64,000 nucleotides of DNA from Agrypnia vestita. Lineage: Eukaryota; Arthropoda; Insecta; Trichoptera; Phryganeidae. The notes beneath the pieces were generated by a model. That model saw only the letters and a program-made list of their open reading frames with translations, searched no databases and was not told the DNA's origin. The stretch spans positions 1 to 64,000 of the forward strand of contig JADDOH010023736.1 of assembly GCA_016648135.1 (NCBI GenBank), given 5' to 3'. Shown piece after piece: positions 22,336 through 34,205 of the stretch. Position numbers and translations under genes: made by a program. Numbering within the stretch: position 1 is the first letter of the stretch; the number at the start of each line of letters is the position of its first letter.

Positions 22336-22569
22336 ATGACATCTTACTTAGTGAAGTGTGAATAAATTTGACAAACGGATCGTCTGCCAACACAATTATT
22401 GTCAAAAAAGCTGATATAGACAAAAACCTTGAAAATTCTGGGTTTCTTTCATATCTAATTTACAATGTAAATTCTCGTTCTCTGCGACTTTTCTTTGTTA
22501 TCCACTAATATAATGTTTTAGGCGAAACATTACAAGTTCGATTGTATCACTTTAGTTTCGTATTTATAT
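22336..22569. other. No gene seen
   Basis: AT-rich spacer between the foldback element and the L2-like LINE end. Confidence 0.3.
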
Positions 22570-23195
22570 TTATATTTGGGTGATTTATGTAGCACCGTTT
22601 TTTTTAGAACTCACCTCAAGGGCGCTTTACACATAAATATTATTTTACAAAAAATTACTTACTGGCTAGAGAACTTTTTTACTATTACTTATACATTGGA
22701 TGACATGCAAAAATAAATGGAATTGACTATTAAAATTATAGTCGAGAGGGCCAGAAAGAATTCGGTGTTTTCGCGGAGTGCATACTTGGAGTTGAGACAT
22801 TTAAAGTAGGTATTTTAACGTTCTGATTCTATTTATGAGATTGTCTAAATTTGTATGTCTTAAGTTGTTTTTTGAACTGTGATGAACTGTGTATCAATGT
22901 GTTTAATAGCTTATTCCATAACTTTGGTCCAACAACTGCGAAAGCACGGACACCAAACTTAGTTTTATGGAGGCAATTTACTTCAACTAACCATTTGTAT
23001 TGGATGTTGTTGCTGAGCGAAGTGTTAGCTATTATTTCGGGCAAGTAGAACGCAGAAGTCGGTAATATATTGAGGGACCATGTTGTGAATAGCCTTGAAT
23101 ATTGTGAGGCACAACATATATTCAATCCTCCCTAGATATTTCAATGAAGGTTTTGAAGCTGATATTAGATATGCGCAAACTTTGAAACTTTTAAT
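22570..23195 (-). mobile_element. L2/CR1-like LINE 3' end, copy 1
   Basis: The minus strand encodes the C-terminal end of a LINE ORF2: a TIFKAIHNM-like block near 23100, then FGVRAFAVVGPKLWNKLL near 22910, then FKKQLKTYKF. A 3' untranslated region of about 200 bp follows and ends gcgctacataaatcaccc-like, typical of L2 tails. It aligns over its length with 47.44-48.06 kb. It is 5'-truncated, with a frameshift near 23125. The reverse transcriptase core is absent, so it is inactive. Confidence 0.8.
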
Positions 23196-23944
23196 GAATC
23201 TCGTAATGTTGGTAGAATTGAATAAACACTATTCAGCCAACAAAACAAATTGCCACAATGCCTACCATGATCCATCCCTGTACCGTTCCTGCAAATACCA
23301 TTTAATATCATTTGTGATATGCCCGGCACGTGCTGCCACATACAAATACCAGTGTAGTGTATGTTTAATTAATTGAGCGAATAATTATCAATAAGCACAT
23401 TAGTCGGTGCAGTTGTTTGTACAATTCATGCCGTGTTACCAGCAATAAATGGCTTAGGGCCATCTGGATCAGGACTGCCTAAGAGCGGCTTATATATTTC
23501 ATTTGTTAAAATACTTTTTAGTCTTTTGTATTTGAGCTAAAAGTATATTTAAAAATTGAGTCATCCTTAATTCTCTTCTTCTTCTAGTGTCTACCTTCGT
23601 GTGGTATTTTTCATGGAAGTTTAATAATGCTCGCTTACCCGTGTCGCTTTTCCAATAAGACCCAGAAATAAGGATTTAGAGATGTTGAAAAATTCTGAAT
23701 GTGCCCCGACGCGACATGCGAACCCATGTCGAACTCGTATAACTCGGATTCTTTGGAACGAGAAATCCTATTGCCATAGCGTACTCCTCCGGTACCCGGT
23801 GTAAAAGGATATTCCAAATATTTCTTGTCACTACTCTCTGACTGAAAACCATGATGTAAATTAAATTATAGTAAACACAGCAAAAAAATTTTATGTAATT
23901 AATTTAACTAATGTAACGTTGTTTATCGATTTGAGAAAAGTGTA
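23196..23944. other. No gene seen
   Basis: The minus frame at 23635-23817 is open but matches no family. Nothing else is assignable. Confidence 0.3.
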
Positions 23945-24590
23945 CTAGAATTACTTTCAATTCAATTCAATTCAATTTATTTCACGATAATATGTACATG
24001 ACAAACAAAATGTTTAAGGCATACATATTAGGAAGTATATATCAAAAATGAAAATATTTAATAAATTAAAAATAACATAAAATCTGGTCAAAGGTGTAGG
24101 AGAATCCCGCTTCGGAAAACCCCCTCAGACACATGGAATATATCAATACCCAAAGCAATTTTGTTCAGCATAGCTGTGGCTCTTCCAACAGGCATAACCA
24201 TCGGCAGGTTGGTCCTGTATATTGGAATGTGAAACAATCTATGCTGACGATGTCTAGTGTAATTATCAGGAACATACAAACCAATGCTCTGCATAATTTC
24301 AGGATTATCGATCATACCGCGCAACAATCGATAAAAATGTGTAATCAAATACACATTCCTTCTAGTCTCTAAACTATTGTAGCCAAGCATACCCTGGAGA
24401 AACTCGGTTGGGTAAAGCCAAGGATAATGCCCGTACTCTCTCATGTAGAGATATCTCAGAAACTTCTTTTGGACTTTCTCCACCATAAGAGAGTACTTGC
24501 CCTCATGTGGCCCCCAGATCATCGAGCCACTCTCGAGTCTACTCCGCACCAAGGAGTTGTAAAGAGTTCTGAGTTCTTTCATGATATTTA
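23945..24590 (-). mobile_element. Jockey/CR1-like LINE 3' end, copy 1, with (TTGAA)n tail
   Basis: A 164-codon minus frame (24582 to 24088) carries the post-RT thumb region of LINE ORF2: LYNSLVRSRLESGSMIWGP, then VQKKFLRYLY, then a family-specific tail (NYTRHRQHRLFHIPI). This is followed by about 140 bp of untranslated region and a pentanucleotide (TTGAA)n tail at 23957-23980. The frame is intact, but the element lacks everything 5' of the thumb. A second copy with internal deletions is at 37.0-37.3 kb. Clade assignment between jockey and CR1 is uncertain. Confidence 0.75.
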
Positions 24591-26224
24591 GTTCTTAATA
24601 AATTGAATCAACCATCCCACTATGAATACGTTGTATGTCGACGGATTCAAAATGAAATACAGCTAATTTTGTGTGATAACACTCAAATACAAAAGGAATT
24701 TGAAATATATATCAATTTGATACATCTGTAGCACCATCGTGCAAACCACACGTTGCAATCTGAAATGTACGTATGAGGTTGCCGATCTTGTTCATCGAAT
24801 TGTTAAAAAATGTTTTTTTTTAAATAATAGTCGCGACTCCCTAGCATAATTTTAACGTACTTACCTTTGACGTAGAAACACTTGCACATTAATTCAAATG
24901 CAGCACAAGACCAGCAATGAATAATGCGTAAATAAATAAAAGTTAATGTGCTAGTGAGTTGACTTGTACCGAGCAAAAGTCATCATCACTACGAGATCAT
25001 TCCAACAGCAATGAAATGGTGAATAATGCACATAGTTTTATTGCCTACTCCTGATCATCACAACAAATGATCGACTAAAGTGGGTACATCACGTGTGTGT
25101 AGGTAGCGCTGTGCTGCAGTGTGTGTGCATTGTGTGCAAGGGTATGGAGCGATGATTGACTTTATAATTACCAACGACCTAGGAATAATAAAGCGTAATT
25201 AAGTTACGCGTTGTTAGAATTTATGTTATGTTTTAAAATGGCGGATATTGAAATGCACGCGTGAAGATATTACGAATACTTTATTTCCCTGTTTATTTCA
25301 ATTGCAAATAGTATTTTTTCTGAATAATTTGTTGAATCTCTCTAGATATCTAGATCCTTTTAATGAGATTATATCCGGCCACATTTGCAGAATCTCTTTG
25401 TCTTTTCGTTATCTCGAGTCTTTTAAAATGTTTTTTTTTTAATTCTTAAGTTTTTTCTTTCGTCTGCTCGCTTCAGTTACTTTTTTCGACCATTCAGTTA
25501 CTTTTTTCTTTAAATATTTTTTTAACGATCCTGCTAAAAATTCATTCAGCCCGTCTTCATTCTCACAGGGCTCGATATTTCTATGAAATTAATCATCAAA
25601 GTCACATTTACCCTCTGAATATTTTGCAGTGAATAATATACACCACAAGAGAAACCATACACCTATACATTTGCTTCATGTTTACATTGTTATTCTTTGA
25701 TTATAGTTCCTTATCAATTTGATAAAATCTCAGTAAACCAAGCTTCTAATCAATAATATTAGTAGGAAATAAATACGCATCTTATTTTTAGAAACTTTTT
25801 CCGCGTAACGTTTGTTTTTTTCCTGTTTTGTGCGAGTTTTCTCATTTACAATTACTTTTAAGAGATTACAACCCGCCAAAAGTAGGGCAAGACTCTTGTT
25901 TAGAATGTTTAACCATTTCCTCGGGAAATAAAATGCTCTCGAATTGTAACTACTTTCAGCAGAGGGTGGGTCCAACATTCCGTCGCTCCGGAAATTCCTC
26001 TTGCCTGAAATGTCTTTAGAGGAGAGGATGCGCTCTGAGAATTCTGTATTAGAATATGTGAAATTCATCCCGAATGTTGCGCTAAGAATTTTAAATTCTT
26101 TTGTTGGCGGCATTGCTCATCGTTGATGACATTGGTCGAATGGTTTTGCATTAAAATTTTGAGGATGGAATATTAAATTGTATTATTTTTAAAATAAAAT
26201 TGTTAGTTCATATTTATGTAACAT
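24591..26224. other. No gene seen
   Basis: AT-rich DNA. A 127-codon minus frame (26113 to 25730) starts with ATG, but its composition and lack of recognisable motifs argue against a gene. GT-rich text lies at 25090-25145. Confidence 0.35.
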
Positions 26225-26540
26225 CTTTCATCATCATCATCATTCTTGGCACTACAACCCTTGGTGGGTCTTGGCCTCCTCAATAATTTTCCTCCACTCA
26301 TCTCGGTCTGGTGCCAGCTCTCTCCGGTTCCGAAGCTCTAAGGCAGAGATGTCTTTGAGGACAATGTCACTCCATCTTAATTTTGGCTTTCCTAAGCTCC
26401 TTCGCCCTATTGGCCTTGAGTTCAGCAGGGACTTTAGTGCTTGATGCTCGGACATTCTCTCCACATAACCCAGCCACCGCAGTCTTCCCAGTTTTATTAA
26501 TTTTGTGACGTTTGGCTCCTTAAATAGAGTATAGAGTGTA
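26225..26540 (-). mobile_element. RTE-type LINE 3' end (family F) with (ATG)n tail
   Basis: The minus frame reads LRWLGYVERM, then GRRSLGKPKLRWSD, then ELAPDRDEWRKIIEEAKTHQ, ending at a stop by 26252. This is the common C-terminal tail of insect endonuclease/reverse transcriptase LINEs. A (GAT)n tail at 26230-26243 marks the 3' end. It is distinct in sequence from family A. Confidence 0.75.
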
Positions 26541-27017
26541 ACATCTTTACTAAACTAAATTTTATTTGTTACTGATTTAGTAATTTACGTTGCATTTTAT
26601 TTACGAGTAGACTAGGCGCAAAATACAATTTTTCCTGAGATTTCAGTAAGTAACGTTTAAATGAATTTTTTTTAGTATTTTTTTAAGAAAGTATGAAATA
26701 TAAAGTTTCAAGAATACATTATTTATTTCTTCAAAGTGAAATTAAGATCTCTAATCAAAGGCACTTCAAAATTTCTTCGTCAATTATAAAAAAATTACTT
26801 AATTAAATTAAAAACGTATTTTTTATATTCATGATGGAACAGAGAGAAACTATAATCCTGTCTAGTTATCTGTAACAAAATGAAGAATCGGTCTCATCGT
26901 TTAAAAATATATTTATTATCCGTATTCGTGAATACAAGTGTTATAGTATTGGGAACATCCCTAGAATATACCAAAATTACATTTTATTTATTTTTTCCAT
27001 AACCTTAATTTTTTTAA
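26541..27017. other. No gene seen
   Basis: AT-rich DNA without recognisable content. Confidence 0.35.
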
Positions 27018-27252
27018 ATGTTTATTTTTATTGAAATTAAGATTAATTAAATTTTAATTAATATTATTATAAACGATTCTTCGATTTTCCGTAAAGCGTT
27101 ATTTAAATGTAAAACTGTTTCGGCTATCTGAGCCATTTTCAGACGGCATGAAAATGACTGAAAATGGCTTAGACAGCCGAAACACCTTTTACATTTACGA
27201 AAAATCGCAGAGTTATTAAAATTACCTAATCTTAAATTTCAATAAAAATAAG
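27018..27252. mobile_element. Foldback Penelope-like terminal pair
   Basis: The whole 235 bp is an imperfect inverted repeat. Outer arms share tttttattgaaattaaga-type text, and inner arms each carry a tgaaaatggct...agccgaaac block (27117-27144 minus, 27156-27183 plus). Outer-arm text resembles the flank of family J at 50.2 kb. It is probably two terminal repeats joined head to head. Confidence 0.55.
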
Positions 27253-27780
27253 AGTTCTGAGTACAATGTTGTTTTTCATCGTTACGACGTAAAAAAAGCT
27301 CCGCATGTTGTCCTATTTACTTTTAAACCATCGCTTGAGTAATCCTCGTAATATCGCAATGTGCCTTTTCCATTTCCTCCGTATTGCCGGCTTCCAGCAT
27401 TCCTGGCCGAGTCAACCACTTGGAAGTCCGTAATCTGTTCCTCGCAGAATTGTTTTGGTTTCACGGGGCTAGATTTCATACGGCACTCTCCGACCGCGCA
27501 ATAAAACCACACGCTCCGAATTAACAGATGACAATTTTCCAATTGACCAGCGCTTCAGTCTCTCGTGTTGTCTGTGTTCCAACGTGCTCGTTCTGCTGCG
27601 TATCTGCGGTGACCACCTTACGATGTTTCACATTCGGGACAAACAAAGCGAGTTTTGCATTGTAATCATGTAGAAATTGATATCCTTTATTTGATTACAT
27701 TGGTTACAACGTAAAGTGACGATTTTCGAAAAAAATTTGAAAACGAAAAAATATATATTTTCACAAAATGTTATTTTTGT
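27253..27780. other. No gene seen
   Basis: The minus frame at 27282-27542 contains no recognisable domain. CpG content is moderate. Confidence 0.3.
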
Positions 27781-27866
27781 TAGGATATAACCACTAAAAT
27801 TACCTTTTTGTCTACCGGTTTCGAGACGTAACCCGTCTCTTCATCAAGACAACGACATCTTCTCGT
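27781..27866 (-). mobile_element. Penelope-like terminal fragment with hammerhead-like motif
   Basis: The minus strand reads cttgatga, a, gagacg, ggtta, cgtctc, gaaaccggtag (27848 to 27812): core box, one extra base, a perfect 6-bp stem and GAAAC. It is fused directly to the family A LINE fragment at 27867. Confidence 0.6.
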
Positions 27867-28110
27867 ACATGTTCTAGGGTTGTTGAGGCTTTTAACAGGG
27901 CCATCCCCCGATACTTGTAGTACCTGATCGCTCGCCCCACATATTTTCTTGACCATCCTTTCCTCATTCACACGTTCTACGTGACCAAACTATCTCAGTC
28001 AAACAAATCCTTTCTTTATTCTATCTGCCACACTACAGCATGCGTTACATTCGCTTCTAATTTGCTCACTCTTTACTCTATCGACCAAAGATTTTCACAC
28101 GAGCGTCTTA
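27867..28110 (-). mobile_element. RTE-like LINE 3' fragment (family A, copy 5)
   Basis: The minus strand carries gaaaatctttggtcgataga, then VNEERMVKKICGAS, then SLNNPRTCTRRC. It breaks off where the Penelope-like fragment begins, so it lacks the family A 3' tail. Confidence 0.65.
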
Positions 28111-28249
28111 GTGACCGCATTTCCACCTTATTTATTTAGACAAATAAATAGCGGCTTATATCTGTCGCAACATTAAGTTTTACAGATCTGTCAAATTGTC
28201 AATTTTTTGTAATATTTAGTAGTTTCATTCAGCATTTCAGTCACAAGTG

Positions 28250-28560
28250 ATGTTTTTAGATTTTGATATAGTAAAACGCCAGAGTACTTTCGATCCTCGC
28301 GCAACAGAAGCGATTATGGCGTCGTGGTCGCCGCGCGGAGCAGAGTGGAAAATTAGTATTTCGGGCCCGTAAGTGCAGACCAATTGGACGGCGCAGCGCG
28401 TCGCCGCGTGCCCCCCAGTTTGGTGCGGGGCCTCGTTTGTCCATCCGCGCGTCTCTTGCGCTTCTCCAATGTTGGTGATTTGTTTACAAACCCGGAATAA
28501 TCAGCTGGCAATACGTCCGATTCGGTCGAGTGTTTTTTTTTGTCTCGCTCCCTAATGACC
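28250..28560. promoter_or_regulatory. CpG-rich islet, possible first-exon region
   Basis: Dense CpG and G+C (for example gtcgccgcgcggagcag) in an AT-rich setting. On the plus strand an ATG at 28316 opens 17 codons plus two bases and meets a GTAAGT at 28369. This might be a short first coding exon, but there is no other support. Confidence 0.3.
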
Positions 28561-29840
28561 ATATTGCAGTGCCGTGAAGGTCAACCTTAAACTAACGGTG
28601 TTCCTGGTAACACAACTTTCAATTGTGTTCTCGGCGCAAATTCCATTTAAACAAACGTAAACCACAGTTCGTGATAAATAGAGTGGTAATGGTATTTTTT
28701 TTACACTTGAAACCCATCCCAAGTCGTACTATTTTTATTATTTACGAAGCGTGCGTTTAAAGTGCGAAAAAGAGTGAGCCATGAAATATTAATATTTTCA
28801 TTCCGAAGTGCTATCGTTTTGATTAATCGGGTTAGCTCAATGGTAAATTAATGTATGTGTGTCTCTTATTAACGTTACTTTTGCTTTGTTTGTGTGTGTG
28901 ACATTGATACGCGACTTTAATTGTAAAATATCAGTGCAATTCTTTATTTTTTCCAGTTTGTGTACTGGCGTTAGTTTTATTCGTTTATTTTCATTGTCAA
29001 ATATAAATGGACTTTTGTACGTTTGCGCGACAAGGTTGAGACTAATACTAGATTGTTTTGTGATGATTTTGCCTCGGCTAATAAATTGGTATGGAAAACA
29101 TCTCGATGACGTCAGAGCGTGTTGACAATCTAGAAGGATCATTCTGTACTTCCTGTTATAGTTTGATCAGTGTGCAGTGGTTTCCAAGCATTGGGATTTG
29201 AATTTTTATTGTTTATATTTGTTAATTTGAGATAGTATTTCTACAAAACTACTCGGTGGTTTGCTAACTTAGGTTGAACATTTATTGAAATTGGTTGCAC
29301 TTATTGCTCTCAAATCTCGCAGAGACCGTGTAATTCGTGTTTTCATTCTCTTATACACTGTGTGCATTGTGTATGTACAGTAGAGGACCTGCTAATACAA
29401 ATATATGTATATATAATATAATATTACTATTTATACAAAAGTACTGCTTATCTCAAATGGTTCGTACATGATCATATATGTAGATGCGCTCTAATATAAA
29501 CTGATTATACATAAATTTTTGCTTCGGTGTTGCGTTCGAATAAACACCTATTGACATTAATTAATTTTTCATATTTTTTATTGTGAAGTTCTAATTTTAG
29601 TTCATATTCAAAACAAATATTATGGATATTGCAATTTATAATGATTGCAAATTTATAATGAAAAATGTTTTCATTGAAGAAGTAAAAATATATATACTTT
29701 TAAATCAAGAAAATAACATATATCCTGGCGTCATTTATCGTGCATTAATAAAAAAACAGTTGGATTCATTGCGATGTCAATAGCTTTTTTAAAATGAAAT
29801 AATACGTGGAAAATTGACACAAGTCTCAAATTTTTCTCTA
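28561..29840. other. No gene seen
   Basis: AT-rich DNA. Open frames near 28840-29140 overlap on both strands and have no recognisable content. Confidence 0.35.
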
Positions 29841-29841
29841 T

Positions 29842-29915
29842 CATGGATGGCTACTGTGGCGAAATTGGTATCCCTGGAGAATAAAAAGTTCCGGATTCGT
29901 ATTCCCGTGGTACCT
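29842..29915 (+). other. tRNA-like fragment (possible SINE head)
   Basis: ggctactgtggcgaaattgg resembles a class II tRNA 5' half, and ccggattcgtattcccg a T arm with B box, about 40 bases apart. Acceptor ends do not pair cleanly, so it is a relic or a SINE head rather than a tRNA gene. Confidence 0.3.
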
Positions 29916-30047
29916 AACAAATATTTTGTTTGATATATAGATTTTTTTGTGTGCATATTTTTCTAATTGATTCGTTAAATTTATATTATTACTATATTGA
30001 ATCCGTAGACACTTTGCAAATATCACAAATTAGCGTATAATCGTCGA

Positions 30048-30483
30048 TTAAATCATTTTCACAAAGCAAGCGGGCTTAATTGCCTCAATGTCTCTGTGCT
30101 CTACTTTAATTTTCCCGCTTAATTGACGGTCGTTCAATAGCAATAATAATGGAGCGGTTTTTTTTTGCCGCAGTTCTCCGGCATTTAATTTTCCCGCTCG
30201 CACGATTCGTCCCGCGGCAAGTGGAACAATTTTACATTCAGTCGGGTGATAATTAGTCCCCATCACGCGACCCACCGCCGTCCTCTGTAGATTCTTCGGA
30301 GATATGATCGTGACACGGCGTAAACTCGGAACATTGCCGATAGACCAAAATATTGACCTTGCTTCCGACGCCCGCACCTCGCATGTGACCTGCGAGATGT
30401 TGCGTTGGAAGGATTCCAAGCAAGGAGGGAAGGCAAGGCTCGCTTCGTACGCACGCAATATTAATTCCGAGCGATTCTAACAA
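30048..30483. promoter_or_regulatory. GC-rich islet
   Basis: CpG-rich block with a 136-codon minus frame (30458 to 30048). Overlapping frames on the same strand are equally open, which suggests base composition rather than coding. No domain recognised. Confidence 0.25.
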
Positions 30484-30969
30484 TTATGTATTGTTTTATT
30501 CATTTATTTAAAATACACGCCGTGGTACGCAAACGAGTTGCACAACTTCGCGATTAATTCTATTTAGACCTCGCTGCATCTTTCTGGATGTTTTGGCATC
30601 TGTCAGGAGAGATTGATTCGTTTCCTTGGCTCCGGCTATTTATCATTTCCTCTTTCCGTGCCCGCCCTAAAATTCCTTTTCCTCTTCCAGAGTTATTAAT
30701 TCTTCCATGTCTGTATATCTACTGGAAGAATCATAAAAATGTTTTTTTTTCTTGTAATATAATAAATTAATGGTGTTATATATCATTTCGTGTGCGGCTC
30801 TTTTATACGCTGGGCAATAATATTATAAAAATAGCAATATTATGTACCAGTCTTCACAATAGTTCTTATTTTCGTATGTACCGTGTTGATAAATATTTTT
30901 ATTTTCTGATGCCGGTATATGATAGATGTGGAGTTAAGTATTGTATATTTACGAATAGAGAAAACATTC
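30484..30969. other. No gene seen
   Basis: AT-rich DNA without recognisable content. Confidence 0.3.
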
Positions 30970-31128
30970 TTCAATTGAAGTCAAATAAATTTATTTACAT
31001 CACTTTATTAGATACAAAATCTACATGTTTCGAGAGATGGATACAAGAACATAAAGAAGAGAATATTCTGGAAACATGTAGATTTTGTTTCTAATAAAGT
31101 GATATAAACAAAGTTATTTGAATTTAAT
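30970..31128. mobile_element. Inverted pair of Penelope-like terminal repeats
   Basis: The right arm (31068-31125, ggaaacatgtagattttg, then ctaataaagtgatataaaca) matches the left arm (30970-31035) read in reverse. The arms also match the 3' tail of the GIY-YIG element at 62.02-62.06 kb (cgaaacatgtagatttt). About 35 bases separate the arms. The downstream text to 31280 may be the element's 5' coding start, but it is too decayed to assign. Confidence 0.6.
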
Positions 31129-31316
31129 TCATTAATTATATCATCACAAAGTAACAATCTGTCTTCAGAAAAATCATTATTCAAAAAATTAAAAAATTCA
31201 TGTACCGATCATAATATGATCCCTTTAAAGATATCATCATCACTAAGTGACATTGGAGAAGTTTTGATGCAATAACTTTTAAACATTCAATATGTGATAT
31301 TAAAATGAATGAAAAT

Positions 31317-31475
31317 ATTCAAATTATGAGTTTTATTTTATAGTTTTAGGAATATTCACTTTACTTGCTGGTTTTCACCTGGAATAGCGATGTAAAAAAA
31401 TGGATATTTGTATTCATAATTATTTTTGACCAATATTGCGCTTAGTGAGTTTTACCTCTAAAGGGACGACATAGT
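31317..31475 (+). repeat. Dispersed repeat family N, copy 2
   Basis: Aligns to the minus strand of 8985-9135 and ends with ttagtgagttttacctctaa, the same end seen at 9350-9370. Confidence 0.6.
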
Positions 31476-32288
31476 ATTTTTAGGAATATTTATTTTTAGT
31501 TATTAGTTTCTGTGGCTTATTAAACAAATAAACGATCCGCCTCACTGAATCCCGGCTACTAACAGGTCTCCGTCCATCCAGTTGACGGTCACGGAAAACG
31601 CTCGAGCCGACATAATTGACTAACCCAATTGAATCCTTAGTTGAAGCCATAGATATTTGCTTTAAACGATTTCCTTTATCACTTTTTTCAATACGGCCAA
31701 TATTGTACGTGCGTGTCATTCACCCCGTACACATCCGATACCAATATTTTTTAGGCAATGTCGCCCATCCCTGGTCGGTGTCCCTGGCCGTCGCGGGACG
31801 GGGAAAGTTTAATATCCGGGCCAGACAGCTTATTTCCCGGCCAACGGGAGCACTTCCCGCTCTTGTTTTTTGCTCGTTTCATCCCCGTCCACCGGAAAAT
31901 GGGACTTTTGGAAATTTTGACGGCGACATTTCTGAATGTGATTACCGCCACGCCGAGGGGGGAATGTGGAGATTTTCACAATTTCCTGTTTCACCCTTGA
32001 TTAATTGATTCGTACGAGTAACGTCTTCACGTGAGACTACTATTGTTATAAAATGTTGTCAGATCAAACGAACCTTTACGCCCCACACTGGCCTCACTGA
32101 TATGATGATGTTTTGCTCTCGAAATTCGAATGAATGGCAGTACAGAACAGGAGCGCGCAGTCAGCAGTAGGTACAATTGAGTACTATTGAAGCAATAGTG
32201 GTAGGTAGGTACGTAAACATATATTTTATAGAAAAATGGGGAAATTAAATAATTATTCGACATAATATTATGATGTAAATTAAAATAT
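31476..32288. other. No gene seen; GC-rich islet at 31740-32000
   Basis: The islet has overlapping open frames on both strands (31616-32008 plus, 31951-31751 minus), none recognisable. Confidence 0.3.
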
Positions 32289-32774
32289 ACAGGGTGTAAC
32301 AGAGCTAGTCCACAATACTTTACAGGTAAATTTCTGTCTAAATTGTGAGTCGAAAATGTTTGAGGAACGATGTTATATAATATAGTTATGAAGGTATGCG
32401 ACATGAAAATTAGATATTTTCCAATATTTCTGACTTATTTTCTGTTTTACGTTGGACTATCATAAGTGTCGTATATAGGATATAAAAAATTATTCGCTTC
32501 AATACTAGTCAAATAAAATTATTAAAATCTTGAAAAATTTTTTTTTGAAAAGTTCTTAGCATTTTAATTAACTTGCATTAATTTTTTTATATTCGATATA
32601 AGTTAATTTCATGATACTCAAACATTTTACAAAACGTAAGTCAGAAATGTTGAAAAATCCTTTTTTTTTGTCGTATATCTCTATAACCGTTGATTGTTAC
32701 TCGAGTATAGGCAATTGATAATTTAGACAAGAATCTACCCCTTAAGATTGTGGATTAGCTATGTTACATCCTGT
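32289..32774. mobile_element. Palindromic element family B, copy 4, full length
   Basis: Left tip acagggtgtaacagagctag. The right tip, in reverse, is acaggatgtaacatagct. Arms pair inward to a centre near 32540 with cttgaaaaattttttttt. No coding capacity. Confidence 0.75.
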
Positions 32775-33385
32775 ACGTCGTATTCTGATTTATTTCCCAG
32801 AAATTCAAGTTTAATACAACTTTTTTCAAAGTAGTGACTACACGCCGCTGTGAAATAGTGCCTAAATTATTAACGTTACTCATGTTTCTATTGGGGTGTT
32901 ACCTTGGATGATAGATACTTTTCTTTAAAAATTTACCTTAACAGAATTTTTGCCCAGCGTACTCGTTAGTCATTCACTATCTATTTTTTTGTATGGTGAT
33001 CAGACTAATGAACTGACTTATTCCTTGACCGTCAAATCTACGAGAATCGAGGAAAAAGAACCTCGGTCTTCCGATATTACATTCGTTTACAGTTTGTCAC
33101 CTCCAGTTAAAACCGGCGGCAGGTATACTGTTTAATGTCAAACAAATGACTGCTCTGCTTCCTTCATTACCTTCCGATACGTTATTTATAATTTTCATGA
33201 TTATTATTTCCGCCATTATTCACGATGTGCTTACTAAGGTCGATCATTAGCACTTTATTGTGTTTCCGTACCGGAAATTCGTTGTACATTTGCTTAAGTA
33301 TGAATTAAGTTCATAACTGTTATTTTTCTACGTACACCATAGAAAGTAGCCACTTGGGTGTGTACTCAGCCAGTGCTACTGATCA
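32775..33385. other. No gene seen
   Basis: No open frame, repeat or RNA signature recognised. Confidence 0.3.
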
Positions 33386-33423
33386 GTGAATGTGACCTAC
33401 GTTACAACATAGGTCACATTCAT
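33386..33423. repeat. 38-bp near-perfect palindrome
   Basis: Arms of 18 bases (gtgaatgtgacctacgtt and aacataggtcacattcat) pair at 16 positions around a 2-base centre. Confidence 0.8.
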
Positions 33424-34115
33424 TGGATGTTACCATTCCAACGAATACCACCCTTGTGACTGCCCTTTAATTAAAATCAAATAACGTCTCGCAAGGGCAA
33501 AAATATAATTACTATACGCGCTCCATGTCTGAAGCGAAATATATATTCTGCTAACGACATTCTATTGAAGCGAGAAATAATCACCGCTTTTCGCAGATTA
33601 CATTACTCATTAAATATAATTTGTGTTTTTTTTGTGTTCATTAATAAAATCATTATTGACACGCGCCAAGACACGCATTTATTAATGTCTATCTTGGACC
33701 TCAGCCAACTTTTCGCACAATTACTGGACGAAGTACACTTTTATATGTGTACATTGTTACGTGAACTCGGATTTCTTCAACAAATTTTAAATATTTTTCA
33801 AAAATTACATTCTAAAATGCATTCGACCTGTACTTATTTCAGTCAATAGCTATTAGATTCAGAACCTCTTCTCCTTTTTGACTTTATACATGCCTGACTG
33901 GCATCCTCATTTGCATGTCCCTTGATTTACAAGGTGTGATTATTTTATTACTTTTGCGATTTAGACTAGAAACCATTGAAATTGAAAAATTGCTAATTTT
34001 GGAAAACAAAAAACAATATTCCTTCCCCTAATATTTCATCCTTACGATATTCTCGAAAAAAACCATCCCCTTTCACGCCCCGTATAAATCCTTACCCGAT
34101 TTGATTCGGCCAATT
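33424..34115. other. No gene seen
   Basis: A 94-codon plus frame near 33565-33849 has no recognisable domain. Confidence 0.3.
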
Positions 34116-34205
34116 TTTACACCAGTTGATGAGAAGGAACTGCACCTCTTGCAACTATTGTCGTAATATAATAATACTCAGTTGTGTGTGTAATACACTA
34201 GTACA
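34116..34205 (+). mobile_element. Penelope-like terminal fragment, degenerate
   Basis: cagttgatgagaaggaactg, cacctcttgcaacta and gttgtgtgtgtaatacac align in order with the copies at 44.84 and 57.44 kb. The GAAAC box has become GCAAC. Confidence 0.45.

Noticed and set aside
25730..26113. A 127-codon ATG-led minus frame
   Set aside because: No recognisable motif, no splice sites of note and no composition shift; compatible with chance.
29842..29915. A tRNA gene of bacterial type (possible contamination or transfer)
   Set aside because: The gtggcgaaattggt string is suggestive, but the fold fails and the flanks are ordinary insect DNA.
30048..30458. A 136-codon minus frame in a GC-rich islet
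   Set aside because: Two other frames on the same strand are also open, so GC content rather than coding explains it.
31616..32008. A 130-codon plus frame
   Set aside because: Mirrored by an open minus frame over the same GC-rich islet and lacking any recognisable domain.
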